A stretch of DNA of 60,497 nt from Planctomycetota bacterium (GTDB lineage: Bacteria; Planctomycetota; UBA1135; UBA2386), in NCBI GenBank assembly GCA_020848735.1, contig JADLHO010000030.1, positions 1-60,497 on the forward strand. Direction: 5' to 3'. Positions 1 through 7,199 of the stretch are shown piece after piece. Positions within the stretch are counted from its first letter, which is position 1. Every line of letters begins with the position of its first letter. The position numbers and the translations under genes were made by a program. Below the pieces are notes generated by a model, which was not told the DNA's origin, did no database searches, and saw only the letters and a list, made by a program, of their open reading frames with translations.

Positions 1-637
1 CACCGGTGAGGACGGCGCGCCCCGCGTCGCGCGAGCGGTACTCGATGCGGCTGAGGTAGGGGAGCCGTGCGGCGAAGAGCCAGGCACGGAAGCCGCCGAA
101 CTCCGTGGTCGGTTCGAATTCGCGGAGTCCGCGCGGGCGACGCGCCCGGAGCCAATCCGCGACGCGTTGCGGAGTCGTGCGGACCCGCGTGTCCGTCTCG
201 ATGCGCGGTCGTGCGACACTCTCCGCTCGCGCGAGCCACGCACGCAGTTGCTGCTCCATGTCCCCGTCACCGGGGGCGCGCCCGCGGACATGGTGGCAAT
301 TCAATGCGCCGAAGATGCCGTAGTTCTCGATGCGCTCGACCACGACGGGCACGACCACGCCGCGCGTGCCGGCTGGATCTCTGCGGAACGCTGCCGTCCA
401 TTCCGCACGCGTGTACTCGGTTGGCGCCGTCAGATACGCATTGGAGAGGACGCAGAGGACGCGGGAGGAGGTCAGAACCGCGTCGTTGATCCAATCGATG
501 AAGTTCTCGCCCGGTCGCGTGCCCAGCTCCGCCGAGTCCTGATGGATGCACGTATGGCCGGCCCGCTTCAGGACGCCGGCGATCCAGTCCGCCCAGGGCC
601 GGTCGACGCCGGTGTAGCTGATGAAGAAGTCGTGCAT
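1..637 (-). CDS. TIR-domain protein, C-terminus cut by window edge
   Basis: The frame is open from an ATG at 637 to the left edge (212 codons), so the gene is incomplete. Residues 1-130 read as a bacterial TIR_2-type domain. The start is MHDFFISYTGVDRPWADWI. A VLSNAYL strand and a YTRAEW segment follow, where E79 sits at the place of the NAD-cleaving glutamate of TIR NADases. The VVVPVVVERI strand comes next. After about residue 140 the sequence is Arg/Trp-rich and not recognised. TIR domains of this type act as NAD hydrolases or cyclases, or as signalling adaptors; activity here is inference. The start codon overlaps the stop of the upstream PAS gene (ATGA), so translation is probably coupled. 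The part beyond the edge could hold a sensor, NTPase or repeat domain that would decide its role. Confidence 0.85.
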   Translation of the reverse strand, partial: MHDFFISYTGVDRPWADWIAGVLKRAGHTCIHQDSAELGTRPGENFIDWINDAVLTSSRVLCVLSNAYLTAPTEYTRAEWTAAFRRDPAGTRGVVVPVVVERIENYGIFGALNCHHVRGRAPGDGDMEQQLRAWLARAESVARPRIETDTRVRTTPQRVADWLRARRPRGLREFEPTTEFGGFRAWLFAARLPYLSRIEYRSRDAGRAVLTG

Positions 638-1302
638 CAGGAGGCCGGCCCCGGCGCCTTCCCGTAATGGTGCTCGAAGCAGATCGCGCAGAGCACATGG
701 CTCGTCGCGCGTGGTGGCTGCCCGACCAAGGCGGGCACCCAGTCCCAGCGGTTGGCGTGCCGTGCGTGGCGGAAGCGCCGGCAACTCGCGCATTGGCGAT
801 AGAAGCCGTCGAGCTCGCGGTAATCCTCGACCGGCGCCGGGTGCACGGCGGGCCGCTCCGGGTCGTGAGGGGCAGCGTGGCGGAGCGAGTTCACCACGAG
901 CAGGCCGGCGCCGTCGCCGAGGACCAGGACCGTCTGATGGAAGCGGCGCTCGATCTGCGGCGAGTGGCACTCGTACTCGTGCGACCAGGGCCTGCGGCTC
1001 GTGAGCACGGAGCGGTAGCCGGCCACGTAGAAGCCGCGCAGCTCGACGGCGATCGCGTCGATCAGCGGTCGGCCGAGCGGCCAATCGCGCGAGATCTGCG
1101 GCTCGCCGCCGTTCGCGCGCGCGAACTCGAACCAGGCGCGGTTGAAGCCGGCGAGGAGGAGATCGGGTGTGAGGGCGAAGATGGCGCCGACGTGGTCGTC
1201 GAGCTGGGCGCGGTCGAAGCGCGCGAGGTAGGGCTCGAGTGCGGGGACGCAGAGCATGGGAAGCCGCAGCGTGTTGCCCGACCATGCTCGGGTCGTGCTC
1301 AT
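637..1302 (-). CDS. PAS-domain protein with C-terminal four-cysteine motif
   Basis: This is a 221-residue soluble protein. Residues 32-140 resemble a PAS sensor domain: an acidic start, then IFALTPDLLLAGFNRAWFEF, a Trp-containing helix and a final LVVNSL strand. Residues 171-213 carry CASCRRFR, WDWVP and SHVLCAICFEHHY. This matches the C-x2-C...W...SHxxCxxC tail found after PAS domains in many signalling proteins; it may bind metal. There is no kinase, cyclase or DNA-binding domain. The stop codon overlaps the ATG of the TIR gene by ATGA, and the start lies 30 bases after the ArsR gene. The simplest reading is a sensor that works with the TIR protein. The ligand is not visible in the sequence. 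Confidence 0.7.
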   Translation of the reverse strand: MSTTRAWSGNTLRLPMLCVPALEPYLARFDRAQLDDHVGAIFALTPDLLLAGFNRAWFEFARANGGEPQISRDWPLGRPLIDAIAVELRGFYVAGYRSVLTSRRPWSHEYECHSPQIERRFHQTVLVLGDGAGLLVVNSLRHAAPHDPERPAVHPAPVEDYRELDGFYRQCASCRRFRHARHANRWDWVPALVGQPPRATSHVLCAICFEHHYGKAPGPAS

Positions 1303-1309
1303 CCCGTGT

Positions 1310-1324
1310 CGAGGCCGCGCCTCG
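1310..1324 (-). other. Short hairpin between ArsR and PAS genes
   Basis: A 6-bp perfect stem (CGAGGC / GCCTCG) with a 3-base loop sits in the 30-base gap between the ArsR stop and the PAS start. No T-tract follows on the minus strand, so it is a poor intrinsic terminator. Read-through from the sulfur operon into PAS-TIR is therefore plausible. Confidence 0.4.
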
Positions 1325-1332
1325 TCAACCGT

Positions 1333-1692
1333 TCATCCCGTTCCGCTGCGGCGCGTCCGACCCGTGATCGCGCGCACGCTCGCGTGTGCCTGAGCCTCGA
1401 CGCGCCGGCACATGAGGTCGCAGAGCTCGTTCACCACGCTGTCGCCGATCGCGTAGAGCACCGTCGTGCCGCTCTTGCGGCGGACGAGGAAGCCCGCCTG
1501 CGCGAGGGTCGTGAGGTGCTTGCTCACGTTCGCCTGCGAGAAGCCGCTCGCGTCGACGAGCTCGCCGACCGAGCGCTCGCCCTCCATCAGGAGCTGGAGG
1601 AGCGCCAGACGCGCCGGCTCGCCGAGCGCTCGGAACTTGGCCGCCACGGCCTCCTGCATGGCCGCGCTCATCGCCTCGCCGCGCTTCGCCAT
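1333..1692 (-). CDS. ArsR/SmtB-family repressor of the sulfur operon
   Basis: A 119-residue winged-helix regulator. The ArsR core is clear: KFRALGEPARLALLQLL, then the recognition helix segment SQANVSKHLTTLAQAG and a wing with RRKSGTTVLYAI. The only two cysteines lie close together in the last helix (ELCDLMCRR). That suggests thiol or persulfide sensing rather than a classical metal site, but this is inference from family behaviour (BigR/SqrR-type sensors) and from the sulfur operon around it. The ATG at 1692 overlaps the stop of the triple-rhodanese gene (ATGA). A likely target is the AT-rich segment ahead of the operon near 6381-6410. Confidence 0.85.
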   Translation of the reverse strand: MAKRGEAMSAAMQEAVAAKFRALGEPARLALLQLLMEGERSVGELVDASGFSQANVSKHLTTLAQAGFLVRRKSGTTVLYAIGDSVVNELCDLMCRRVEAQAHASVRAITGRTRRSGTG

Positions 1693-3143
1693 CAACCCTT
1701 GCCTCCCGTGGCCTTCGGCGCGGCGTCGGCCGCGACCGGCAGTTCCGGGTGTGCCGCCCATTCCTTCCAGCTCCCGTCGTACCAGCGCACGTCGCGCCAG
1801 CCGAGGAGGAAGCGCAGCGTGAACCAGGTCTGGGAGGCTTGATGACCGGTACGGCAGCTCACGATGACGGGACGATCGGCGCGCAGACCGAGGGCCTCGT
1901 ATTCCCTCGCCAGGGTCGCGACGGGCTTCCACCAGATCCCGGCCTCGTGCTTCACGACGTCGGCGGTGTACGGGCGGTTGAGGGAGTTCGGGATGTGACC
2001 GGCACGGGCCTCGGTCGAGACCTCGCCGCGGAACGCATCGGTCGGGCGGACGTCGAGGATCGCCGCGCTGCCGTCGAGGCTCGCGCGCGCGACCTCGTCG
2101 AGCGTCGCGATCGTCACGTCGCCCGCACCGCGAGGCAGGTAGGTCCTCGGCGTCGGAGCGACGGGCTCCGTCGCGAGCGGCAGCCCCGCCCGCACGTGCG
2201 CGGGCAGTCCGCCTTCCATCACGGCGAGCCTCGTGTGCCCGAGGCGGATCAGCGCGAGCACGAAGTGGACGGGGTCCTGCAGACGATCGCCGCCGTAGGC
2301 GACGACCTCGGTGTCGGCGTCGATGCCGAGCGCGCCGATCGCGGTCGCGAGCGCGTCCGGCGGCAGCAGTTCGTCGGGCACGTCGTCGCGCGTCCCGCGC
2401 AAGGCCTTGGTCGGCACGTGCCGCGCGCCCGGCACGTGGCCGGCCGCGAAGTCCTCGGGCTTGTCGCGCGTGTCGACCACGACGATCGCGGCGCCGCGGC
2501 GCGCCACCCAGGCGGGCGACACGACGGTCGGCGCGGTGAGCATCGCTGGATCGCTCGCCAGCGATGCAGCGCCCTCGGGCAACGCAGGCCCGGTGCCGAG
2601 GAAGAACGCGCGTGCGGCATCGACCGCGGCGCGAGCCTCGCTCGGACCCTCGCTCGCGCCCGGGCGCAGGGACCACGGCATCAGCACCTCGCGGGCGAAG
2701 CCGTCGAAGCCGTCCTCCAGCACGCGCACGTTCTCGTGACCGCGGCGCCTCAGCTCGACCCAGGCCTGGGACGGATGGGTCATGCCGTTCGAGCCGAGCA
2801 CCACGAGGGCGTCCTCGTGCTCCGCGAGCAAGCTCGCACCCGCAGGGCCGAGCAGACCGGGCAGGTCGAGGTTCACCGCGCCCGGCAGGTGGAAGCGCGC
2901 GAACTCGTCGGCCGGTCGCACGTCGACGACGAGGACGCGGCGCCGCTCGGCGCCGGGCGTTGCCATCAGCAGGGTGGCGAGCTCCGCCGGTGCGATGTGA
3001 TCCGCGCCGGTCTCCACCGCGCTCGCCCAGTCGGGGGCGCTCGTGGCGCGCGTCACCTCGCCCGGGGCGACGACGAGCGCGAGGGTGAGGGCGAGGCCCA
3101 TCGCACCGAGTGCGGCGAAGGGTGCCAGGACGTCGGTATTCAT
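1692..3143 (-). CDS. Membrane-anchored triple-rhodanese sulfurtransferase
   Basis: 483 residues. An N-terminal hydrophobic segment (about residues 8-27) looks like a signal anchor, so the enzyme probably faces the periplasm. Three rhodanese modules follow, at about 48-160, 205-325 and 345-470. Only the third keeps the catalytic cysteine, C430 in SCRTGHQAS, and the closing YDGSWKEW signature. The first has LGSNGM and the second AYGGDR at the loop position, so both lack the cysteine and are probably structural or binding modules. The family moves sulfane sulfur from thiosulfate or persulfides to an acceptor. I chose the ATG at 3143; longer upstream starts would run back into the transporter gene. 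The stop overlaps the ArsR start. Confidence 0.85.
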   Translation of the reverse strand: MNTDVLAPFAALGAMGLALTLALVVAPGEVTRATSAPDWASAVETGADHIAPAELATLLMATPGAERRRVLVVDVRPADEFARFHLPGAVNLDLPGLLGPAGASLLAEHEDALVVLGSNGMTHPSQAWVELRRRGHENVRVLEDGFDGFAREVLMPWSLRPGASEGPSEARAAVDAARAFFLGTGPALPEGAASLASDPAMLTAPTVVSPAWVARRGAAIVVVDTRDKPEDFAAGHVPGARHVPTKALRGTRDDVPDELLPPDALATAIGALGIDADTEVVAYGGDRLQDPVHFVLALIRLGHTRLAVMEGGLPAHVRAGLPLATEPVAPTPRTYLPRGAGDVTIATLDEVARASLDGSAAILDVRPTDAFRGEVSTEARAGHIPNSLNRPYTADVVKHEAGIWWKPVATLAREYEALGLRADRPVIVSCRTGHQASQTWFTLRFLLGWRDVRWYDGSWKEWAAHPELPVAADAAPKATGGKG

Positions 3144-3174
3144 GGTCGTGGATCCGTGGACAGGACTGCGGGCA

Positions 3175-3759
3175 TCAGGCGCGGCGGGTCCGCGCGCGCT
3201 GGAAGAGGTGCACGCCGGCGAAGGCGAAGAGCGCGATCGCGACGACCGCGGACGCGACGAGCGTGGGTTCGACACCGAGTTGCTCGGGCAAGGTGACCAC
3301 GCCACAGGCTCCGAGTTCGCGCAGCGGTGCGAGGTCGGTCCAGGCCGCGGCATAGGCGAGCGAGCCCGCGCCTGCGCCGAGGAGGAACACGAGGGCGTCG
3401 AGCTTGCCCGACGCGAGGCCGACGAGGGCCGTCCCCGGGCACCAGCCGCCCATGACGAAGCCGATGCCGAAGATCGCACCGCCGACGAGCTGCGGGCCGT
3501 AGCTCGTCTCCATGCGATAGACGGCGCTCGCATCGAAGAGCCCGAACGTGTCGAGGAGGACGAGACCGATCGCGGCGGTCGCGAGGCCCGTGAACATGAC
3601 CTGCAGGACGGCGAAGTCGCGCAGGTAGAACATCGCCGCGAGCTTGCGACTCGAGCCGAACCCGGCGCGCTCGAGCCAGAAGCCGAACGCGATGCCGATC
3701 AGGAGCGAGGCGAGGAAGCCGAGCGGGGTGTCGAGGAGTCCTTGTGCGTAGAGGTTCAT
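3175..3759 (-). CDS. YeeE/YedE-type sulfur transporter, second half
   Basis: A 194-residue membrane protein with four or five hydrophobic helices, about half the length of a full YeeE transporter. It carries the family's cysteine signature GFVMGGWCPGTALVG. In thiosulfate transporters of this family such cysteines relay the sulfur substrate through the membrane. The ATG at 3759 overlaps the stop of the other half-transporter (ATGA), so the two halves are probably made together and pair into one transporter, as in two-gene PmpA/PmpB systems. The substrate (thiosulfate or another reduced sulfur compound) is inferred from the rhodanese neighbours. Confidence 0.85.
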   Translation of the reverse strand: MNLYAQGLLDTPLGFLASLLIGIAFGFWLERAGFGSSRKLAAMFYLRDFAVLQVMFTGLATAAIGLVLLDTFGLFDASAVYRMETSYGPQLVGGAIFGIGFVMGGWCPGTALVGLASGKLDALVFLLGAGAGSLAYAAAWTDLAPLRELGACGVVTLPEQLGVEPTLVASAVVAIALFAFAGVHLFQRARTRRA

Positions 3760-4289
3760 GCGCGCCAGGCCCGCGAGAAGAGGGGTGCGACGAGGAAGCC
3801 CGCGGCGAAGACCGCGCCGAGGAAGGCCCAGCTCCCGGGCAGGAGGAGGGCGCCGCCGGTGAGTGCCTGTCCGGAGGTGCAGCCGCCGGCGAGTCGACTC
3901 GCGAAACCGACGAGTCCGCCGCCGATCAGCGCGAAGGCGAGCCGCATGGCAACGGAGCCATCCCGCCCGCGCTCGACCGCGCCACGCACGCGCCCGGCGA
4001 GGGCCGCGGACACGAAGCCGCCGACCAGCGCGCCGAGGGTCATGAAGACGAGGTAGTTCGCGAGCGGTGAGCCTTCGGCGAACCACGGGCCGAGGTAGCC
4101 GTTGGCGTCGACCGCGGCCGGGTCGATCGCATGCGCTGCCGCGGCGGCGAGCCGCGCATTGGCGCCGGATGCACCGAGTCCGGTGCCCAGCACGACGAAG
4201 GACAGGAGCAGGGTGAGGCCGAGGCCGAAGCCGGCGACGTAGGGATTCCAGAAGGGGCGGGGGGCCGAGGCCCCATCGTTCGCAGCCAT
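3756..4289 (-). CDS. YeeE/YedE-type sulfur transporter, first half
   Basis: 177 residues. There is a first helix at about 18-38, a periplasmic loop containing GPWFAEGSPLANYL, then three more helices. The segment LAGGCTSGQALTGGALLLP holds the conserved cysteine of the family. Length and motif match one half of a split YeeE/YedE sulfur importer; the other half is the next gene. I start at the ATG at 4289 (MAANDG). A longer frame upstream is Arg/Pro/Ser-rich shadow sequence inside the preceding gene. The gap to the upstream MBL-rhodanese stop is 34 bases, consistent with one transcript. Confidence 0.85.
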   Translation of the reverse strand: MAANDGASAPRPFWNPYVAGFGLGLTLLLSFVVLGTGLGASGANARLAAAAAHAIDPAAVDANGYLGPWFAEGSPLANYLVFMTLGALVGGFVSAALAGRVRGAVERGRDGSVAMRLAFALIGGGLVGFASRLAGGCTSGQALTGGALLLPGSWAFLGAVFAAGFLVAPLFSRAWRA

Positions 4290-4323
4290 GGGTGTCGGGT
4301 GTTCGTGGGAGGACGGCGATGGA

Positions 4324-6348
4324 TCAGCAACCGGCACTGCGCTTGCGCGGCGCAGCCTTCGCCGGAACGGACTGCGGAGCAGCGGTCGGCGCGGGAACCG
4401 TCGCAGGCGCGACCGGTGCGGCGCCGAGCGTGATCTCGCGCCAATAACGGGTGACGCCGCCCGCGAGCACGCGGAGGTCGCGGGCGTCGTCGCCGAGTTG
4501 CGCATTGGCGTCGCCGGCGATGGCCCAGGCGAGCGTGCCGTCGCGATCGCAGAGGACGACGCGCGCATGGCGGGGGAGCGCCGCGACGTGGGCCGCGACC
4601 GCCTCGGGCGCGAGGTTCACCGCACCGGGCACGTGCTCGTCCGCGAACTGCCAGCCGGGGCGCACGTCGATCACGACGTAGGCCTCGGGGCGATCGAGGC
4701 GTCCACTCGCGAGCGCCTGGGGCTCGATCGCCTCGGGGAGCCGCAGCGCGGCCGACGCCCCGGGGGCGCTCGCGGGTCGGAGCCCGCCGCCCGTCGTCGA
4801 CTCGACGCAGATCGGCGCGGTGCCGTGCACGGGCAGGCCGGCGTCGAGCCAGGCGTCGAGTCCGCCTTCGAGGCTCGCCACGTCGCGGAAGCCGAGGCGT
4901 TCCGCGAGTCCGACCGCGAGGCTGCTGCGGTAGGCGGAGTTGCACACGAAGAGGACGGGGCGCTGGCGGTCGAGGATCTGGCCGAAGCGCTCCCAGTCGG
5001 TGACGTCGAGGTTCGCGTGGTCACCGATGCGCAGCTCCGCGAACTCGGCCGCGGTGCGGACGTCGACGACGATCGGCTCGGTGCCGGCGGCGAGCTGGGC
5101 CGCGAGGGCCTGGGGTGGCACCAGCGGTGTGCTGCGTACGTCGAGACCGGCCGCGCGCGCCGCGGCGATCCCGCCGGCGAGATGACCGCGCACGTGATCG
5201 AGGCCGATGCGCCGGAACCGGAACGCGGCCTCGCGGACCTCGTCTTCGCTGCCGATCAGGACGAGCGGTGCCTCGAAGGGCACGACGACGCCGGTCCAGG
5301 TGTCGAGTCGCCCCCGCAGCCCGACGTTCACCGAGCCGGACAGGTGGGCCTCGGCGTAGCTGCGCGCATCGCGCACGTCCACGAGCCAGGCGCCCTCGGC
5401 GACGGCGGTCGCGAGCTCCTGCGGTCCGAGAGCGGGTGGCAGGGCCTCGCTCGCGCCGATCACCGGTGGACCGGCGCGATTCATCGCGACGTTGAACGCG
5501 AAGTACCGCGGTGCCGGTGGGAGATCGGACACGTCGCGTGCGACGAAGCTCGAGCGGCTCGTGATCGCGAAGTAGGGATTGGACTGCTTCTCGCGGCCGA
5601 TGGTCGAGGTCGTGTCCGGAGAGAGGTGCGCGCCGCACAGCGACCCGGCACCGTGGCCGGGCAGGATCACGGTCTCGTCGGGCAAGGTCTTCAGTCGTTG
5701 CACGCTGTCGAAGGCCCGATCCGCGAGGGCCATCGGGGTGATGACCCCGCTCGCGAGATCCGGCCGGCCGATGCTGCCGACGAAGAGCGTGTCGCCGGTC
5801 AGCGCGAGGCGTGGCGCGCCGTCGGGCGCGGTCGAGACCAGCAGCGTCATCGAGTCGAGCGTGTGGCCCGGGGTGGCCCAGAACTCGATCGTCGCCGTCC
5901 CGAGGGTGATGCGCTCGCCGTCCTTCATCCCGCGGTGGGGGAACTGCGAGCCGGACTCGGCGCTGACCAGGATGCTCGCGCCGGTTCGCGCGGCGAGCTC
6001 CGTGTGGCCCGCGACGAAGTCCGCGTTCGTATGCGTGAGGGCGACGTGCCGGATCGTCGCGCCGCGCGCGGCGGCGTCCCGCACGTAGAAGTCGACGTCG
6101 CGCTGCGGGTCGACGACCAGGGCCTCGGTGCCGCTGACGATGAGGTAGGTGAGCTGGCTGAGGCATCCGAGCTGGTACTGGCGCAGCAGGACGCCGTCCC
6201 GCTCGGATTCGAACGACACCTGCGGCGTCGCGGCGTCGTCGGCATGGGTGGCGCGCTCGGCATCCTGGGCCGGCAGCGCGGCCAGCAGGGCGAAGGAGCA
6301 GGCAAGCGCCCAGCGGGGGGAGGAGAGATGGGCGAGGAGCTTGGTCAT
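4324..6348 (-). CDS. Exported metallo-beta-lactamase/triple-rhodanese fusion (persulfide dioxygenase-like)
   Basis: 674 residues, first gene of the operon. A hydrophobic segment at about 13-27 ending LPAQDA looks like a signal peptide. The MBL domain spans about 45-260. It resembles ETHE1-like persulfide dioxygenases fused to rhodaneses: PGH at 161-162, D186 in LTGDTLFVG, and PGHGAGSLCG near 231. The metal motif is altered: H106-T-N108-A-D110-F replaces HxHxDH, with Asn at the second His. Three rhodanese-like modules follow. The first (about 305-395) has no catalytic cysteine, the second has C469 (VCNSAYRSS), and the third has C600 (VVLCDRDGTLAW). The likely role is oxidation or transfer of persulfide sulfur outside the cytoplasm. 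Whether the MBL part is catalytic is uncertain. Confidence 0.8.
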   Translation of the reverse strand: MTKLLAHLSSPRWALACSFALLAALPAQDAERATHADDAATPQVSFESERDGVLLRQYQLGCLSQLTYLIVSGTEALVVDPQRDVDFYVRDAAARGATIRHVALTHTNADFVAGHTELAARTGASILVSAESGSQFPHRGMKDGERITLGTATIEFWATPGHTLDSMTLLVSTAPDGAPRLALTGDTLFVGSIGRPDLASGVITPMALADRAFDSVQRLKTLPDETVILPGHGAGSLCGAHLSPDTTSTIGREKQSNPYFAITSRSSFVARDVSDLPPAPRYFAFNVAMNRAGPPVIGASEALPPALGPQELATAVAEGAWLVDVRDARSYAEAHLSGSVNVGLRGRLDTWTGVVVPFEAPLVLIGSEDEVREAAFRFRRIGLDHVRGHLAGGIAAARAAGLDVRSTPLVPPQALAAQLAAGTEPIVVDVRTAAEFAELRIGDHANLDVTDWERFGQILDRQRPVLFVCNSAYRSSLAVGLAERLGFRDVASLEGGLDAWLDAGLPVHGTAPICVESTTGGGLRPASAPGASAALRLPEAIEPQALASGRLDRPEAYVVIDVRPGWQFADEHVPGAVNLAPEAVAAHVAALPRHARVVLCDRDGTLAWAIAGDANAQLGDDARDLRVLAGGVTRYWREITLGAAPVAPATVPAPTAAPQSVPAKAAPRKRSAGC

Positions 6349-6380
6349 GGGCGGGTCGGGCGGCTCGAGTTCGAATCCGC

Positions 6381-6410
6381 AAATATAACTACACAACGAT
6401 ATACGACCGA
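6381..6410 (-). promoter_or_regulatory. AT-rich promoter/operator candidate of the sulfur operon
   Basis: This 30-base stretch is strikingly AT-rich in a 70% GC region. It lies 33-62 bases before the ATG of the first sulfur-operon gene. Two ATAT blocks 12 bases apart flank its core. On the minus strand TTGCTT (6410-6415) and TATA-like hexamers are present, but spacing is not ideal. It is the obvious place for RNA polymerase and the ArsR repressor to compete. The operator assignment is inference. Confidence 0.4.
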
Positions 6411-6610
6411 AGCAAGTCGGAAGTTGCAGCGGCTTGCCCTCGGGCTGCGCGCACCCGGTCCCGCATCGGGCCGAGACCCCGGTCCCGCGGCATGGTCGCT
6501 TGAACGCGCAGGCGCCCACGGGGTGCCCACCATCCGACGGGCCCGGGCCGAGCTCTCAAGTCCTCGCGCACGTCGGCCGATGTCGGGTGCGACACTCACA
6601 CACACACAAC

Positions 6611-6702
6611 TGACGGAGTCGCCGACTCGGGCAGGACGAACGGGCCTGCAAGACAAGGCACGGCTGGGACCCCCAGAACGGTCCCGGACGTGCCTTTTTT
6701 CG
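6611..6702 (+). ncRNA. Candidate structured small RNA or leader ending in a terminator
   Basis: Three hairpins follow each other on the plus strand. The first is GAGTC-GCC-GACTC (6616-6628) and the second is GCAGG...CCTGC (6631-6649). The third is an intrinsic terminator with six T (6655-6702). They lie in a 429-base gap between divergent genes and 75 bases before the next start codon. A CA-dinucleotide run (about 6594-6609) precedes them. A terminator here only makes sense if a transcript starts upstream. That could be a short RNA gene or a leader that attenuates the signalling operon at 6778. No known riboswitch class was recognised. Confidence 0.4.
6655..6702 (+). terminator. Strong intrinsic terminator
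   Basis: The outer stem AAGGCACG (6655-6662) pairs perfectly with CGTGCCTT (6689-6696). The inner stem GGGAC (6666-6670) pairs with GTCCC (6681-6685). A run of six T (6695-6700) follows. It is directional: in the minus orientation only two T follow the stem. It ends no gene I can recognise. Confidence 0.85.
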
Positions 6703-6777
6703 TTCGCGCACGGCAAGTCGCGAACTGCTCGAGCAGGCGGCTCCGCGACGGGTGCACCCCGTCGCCGGGACCTGGCC

Positions 6778-7176
6778 ATGACTCGAGTCCTTCTCCTGAC
6801 GACCGATGCGGAGGTGCGCGAGGCCATGCCTCGCCACCTCCGCATCACCTTCCCCGACTGGACGACGGAAGTCGTCGGCTCCGTGCGCGGGGCGATGGAC
6901 GCCTTCGGCAGCGGCGACGTCGCGGCCCTCATCGCGTGGCAGAAGCTCACGCCGGTCGACAGCGCCGCGCTCATCGTCGCCGCGTCGCGCGCGCAGCCGG
7001 GCAAGGCCGTGCTCTCGATCTCCGGGGGCGAGCGGCCCGCGAACCTCGAGTTCCTGATGCTCGTGCAGCTCCCCGAGTCGGCGCACCCGTTCCACAAGCC
7101 CTTCCCCATCGCCTCGGTGACCGCCGTGCTCGCGGCGTTCGCGCGCACGGGCAAGCCCTGCCCGGTCGCGGTCTGA
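6778..7176 (+). CDS. Degenerate receiver-like protein
   Basis: 132 residues with the beta/alpha pattern of a CheY-like receiver: MTRVLLLTTD, then a strand AALIAW, then KAVLSISGG, then HPFHKPF. The key residues are changed. The acidic pair is T-D, the phospho-acceptor position is occupied by a tryptophan (W54 region), and only the lysine-proline-like HKPF remains. It therefore cannot be a normal phosphorelay receiver and may bind a partner constitutively. It is the first of three genes in one direction, 23 bases before the receiver-HDOD gene and 75 bases after a terminator. No output domain is present. I chose the ATG at 6778 because everything upstream in frame is low-complexity shadow sequence. 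Confidence 0.6.
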   Translation: MTRVLLLTTDAEVREAMPRHLRITFPDWTTEVVGSVRGAMDAFGSGDVAALIAWQKLTPVDSAALIVAASRAQPGKAVLSISGGERPANLEFLMLVQLPESAHPFHKPFPIASVTAVLAAFARTGKPCPVAV

Positions 7177-7199
7177 AGCGGCATCGCTCTCCCATCACC

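Noticed and set aside
1..637. TIR gene as part of a known Thoeris or CBASS locus
   Set aside because: No ThsA-like, cyclase, SAVED or nuclease partner is visible in the window. The right-hand neighbour is a PAS protein, and the left side is cut off.
4324..6348. MBL-fold protein as an antibiotic-resistance beta-lactamase
   Set aside because: The fused rhodanese domains and sulfur transporter context fit persulfide metabolism. The metal motif is not that of B1-B3 beta-lactamases.
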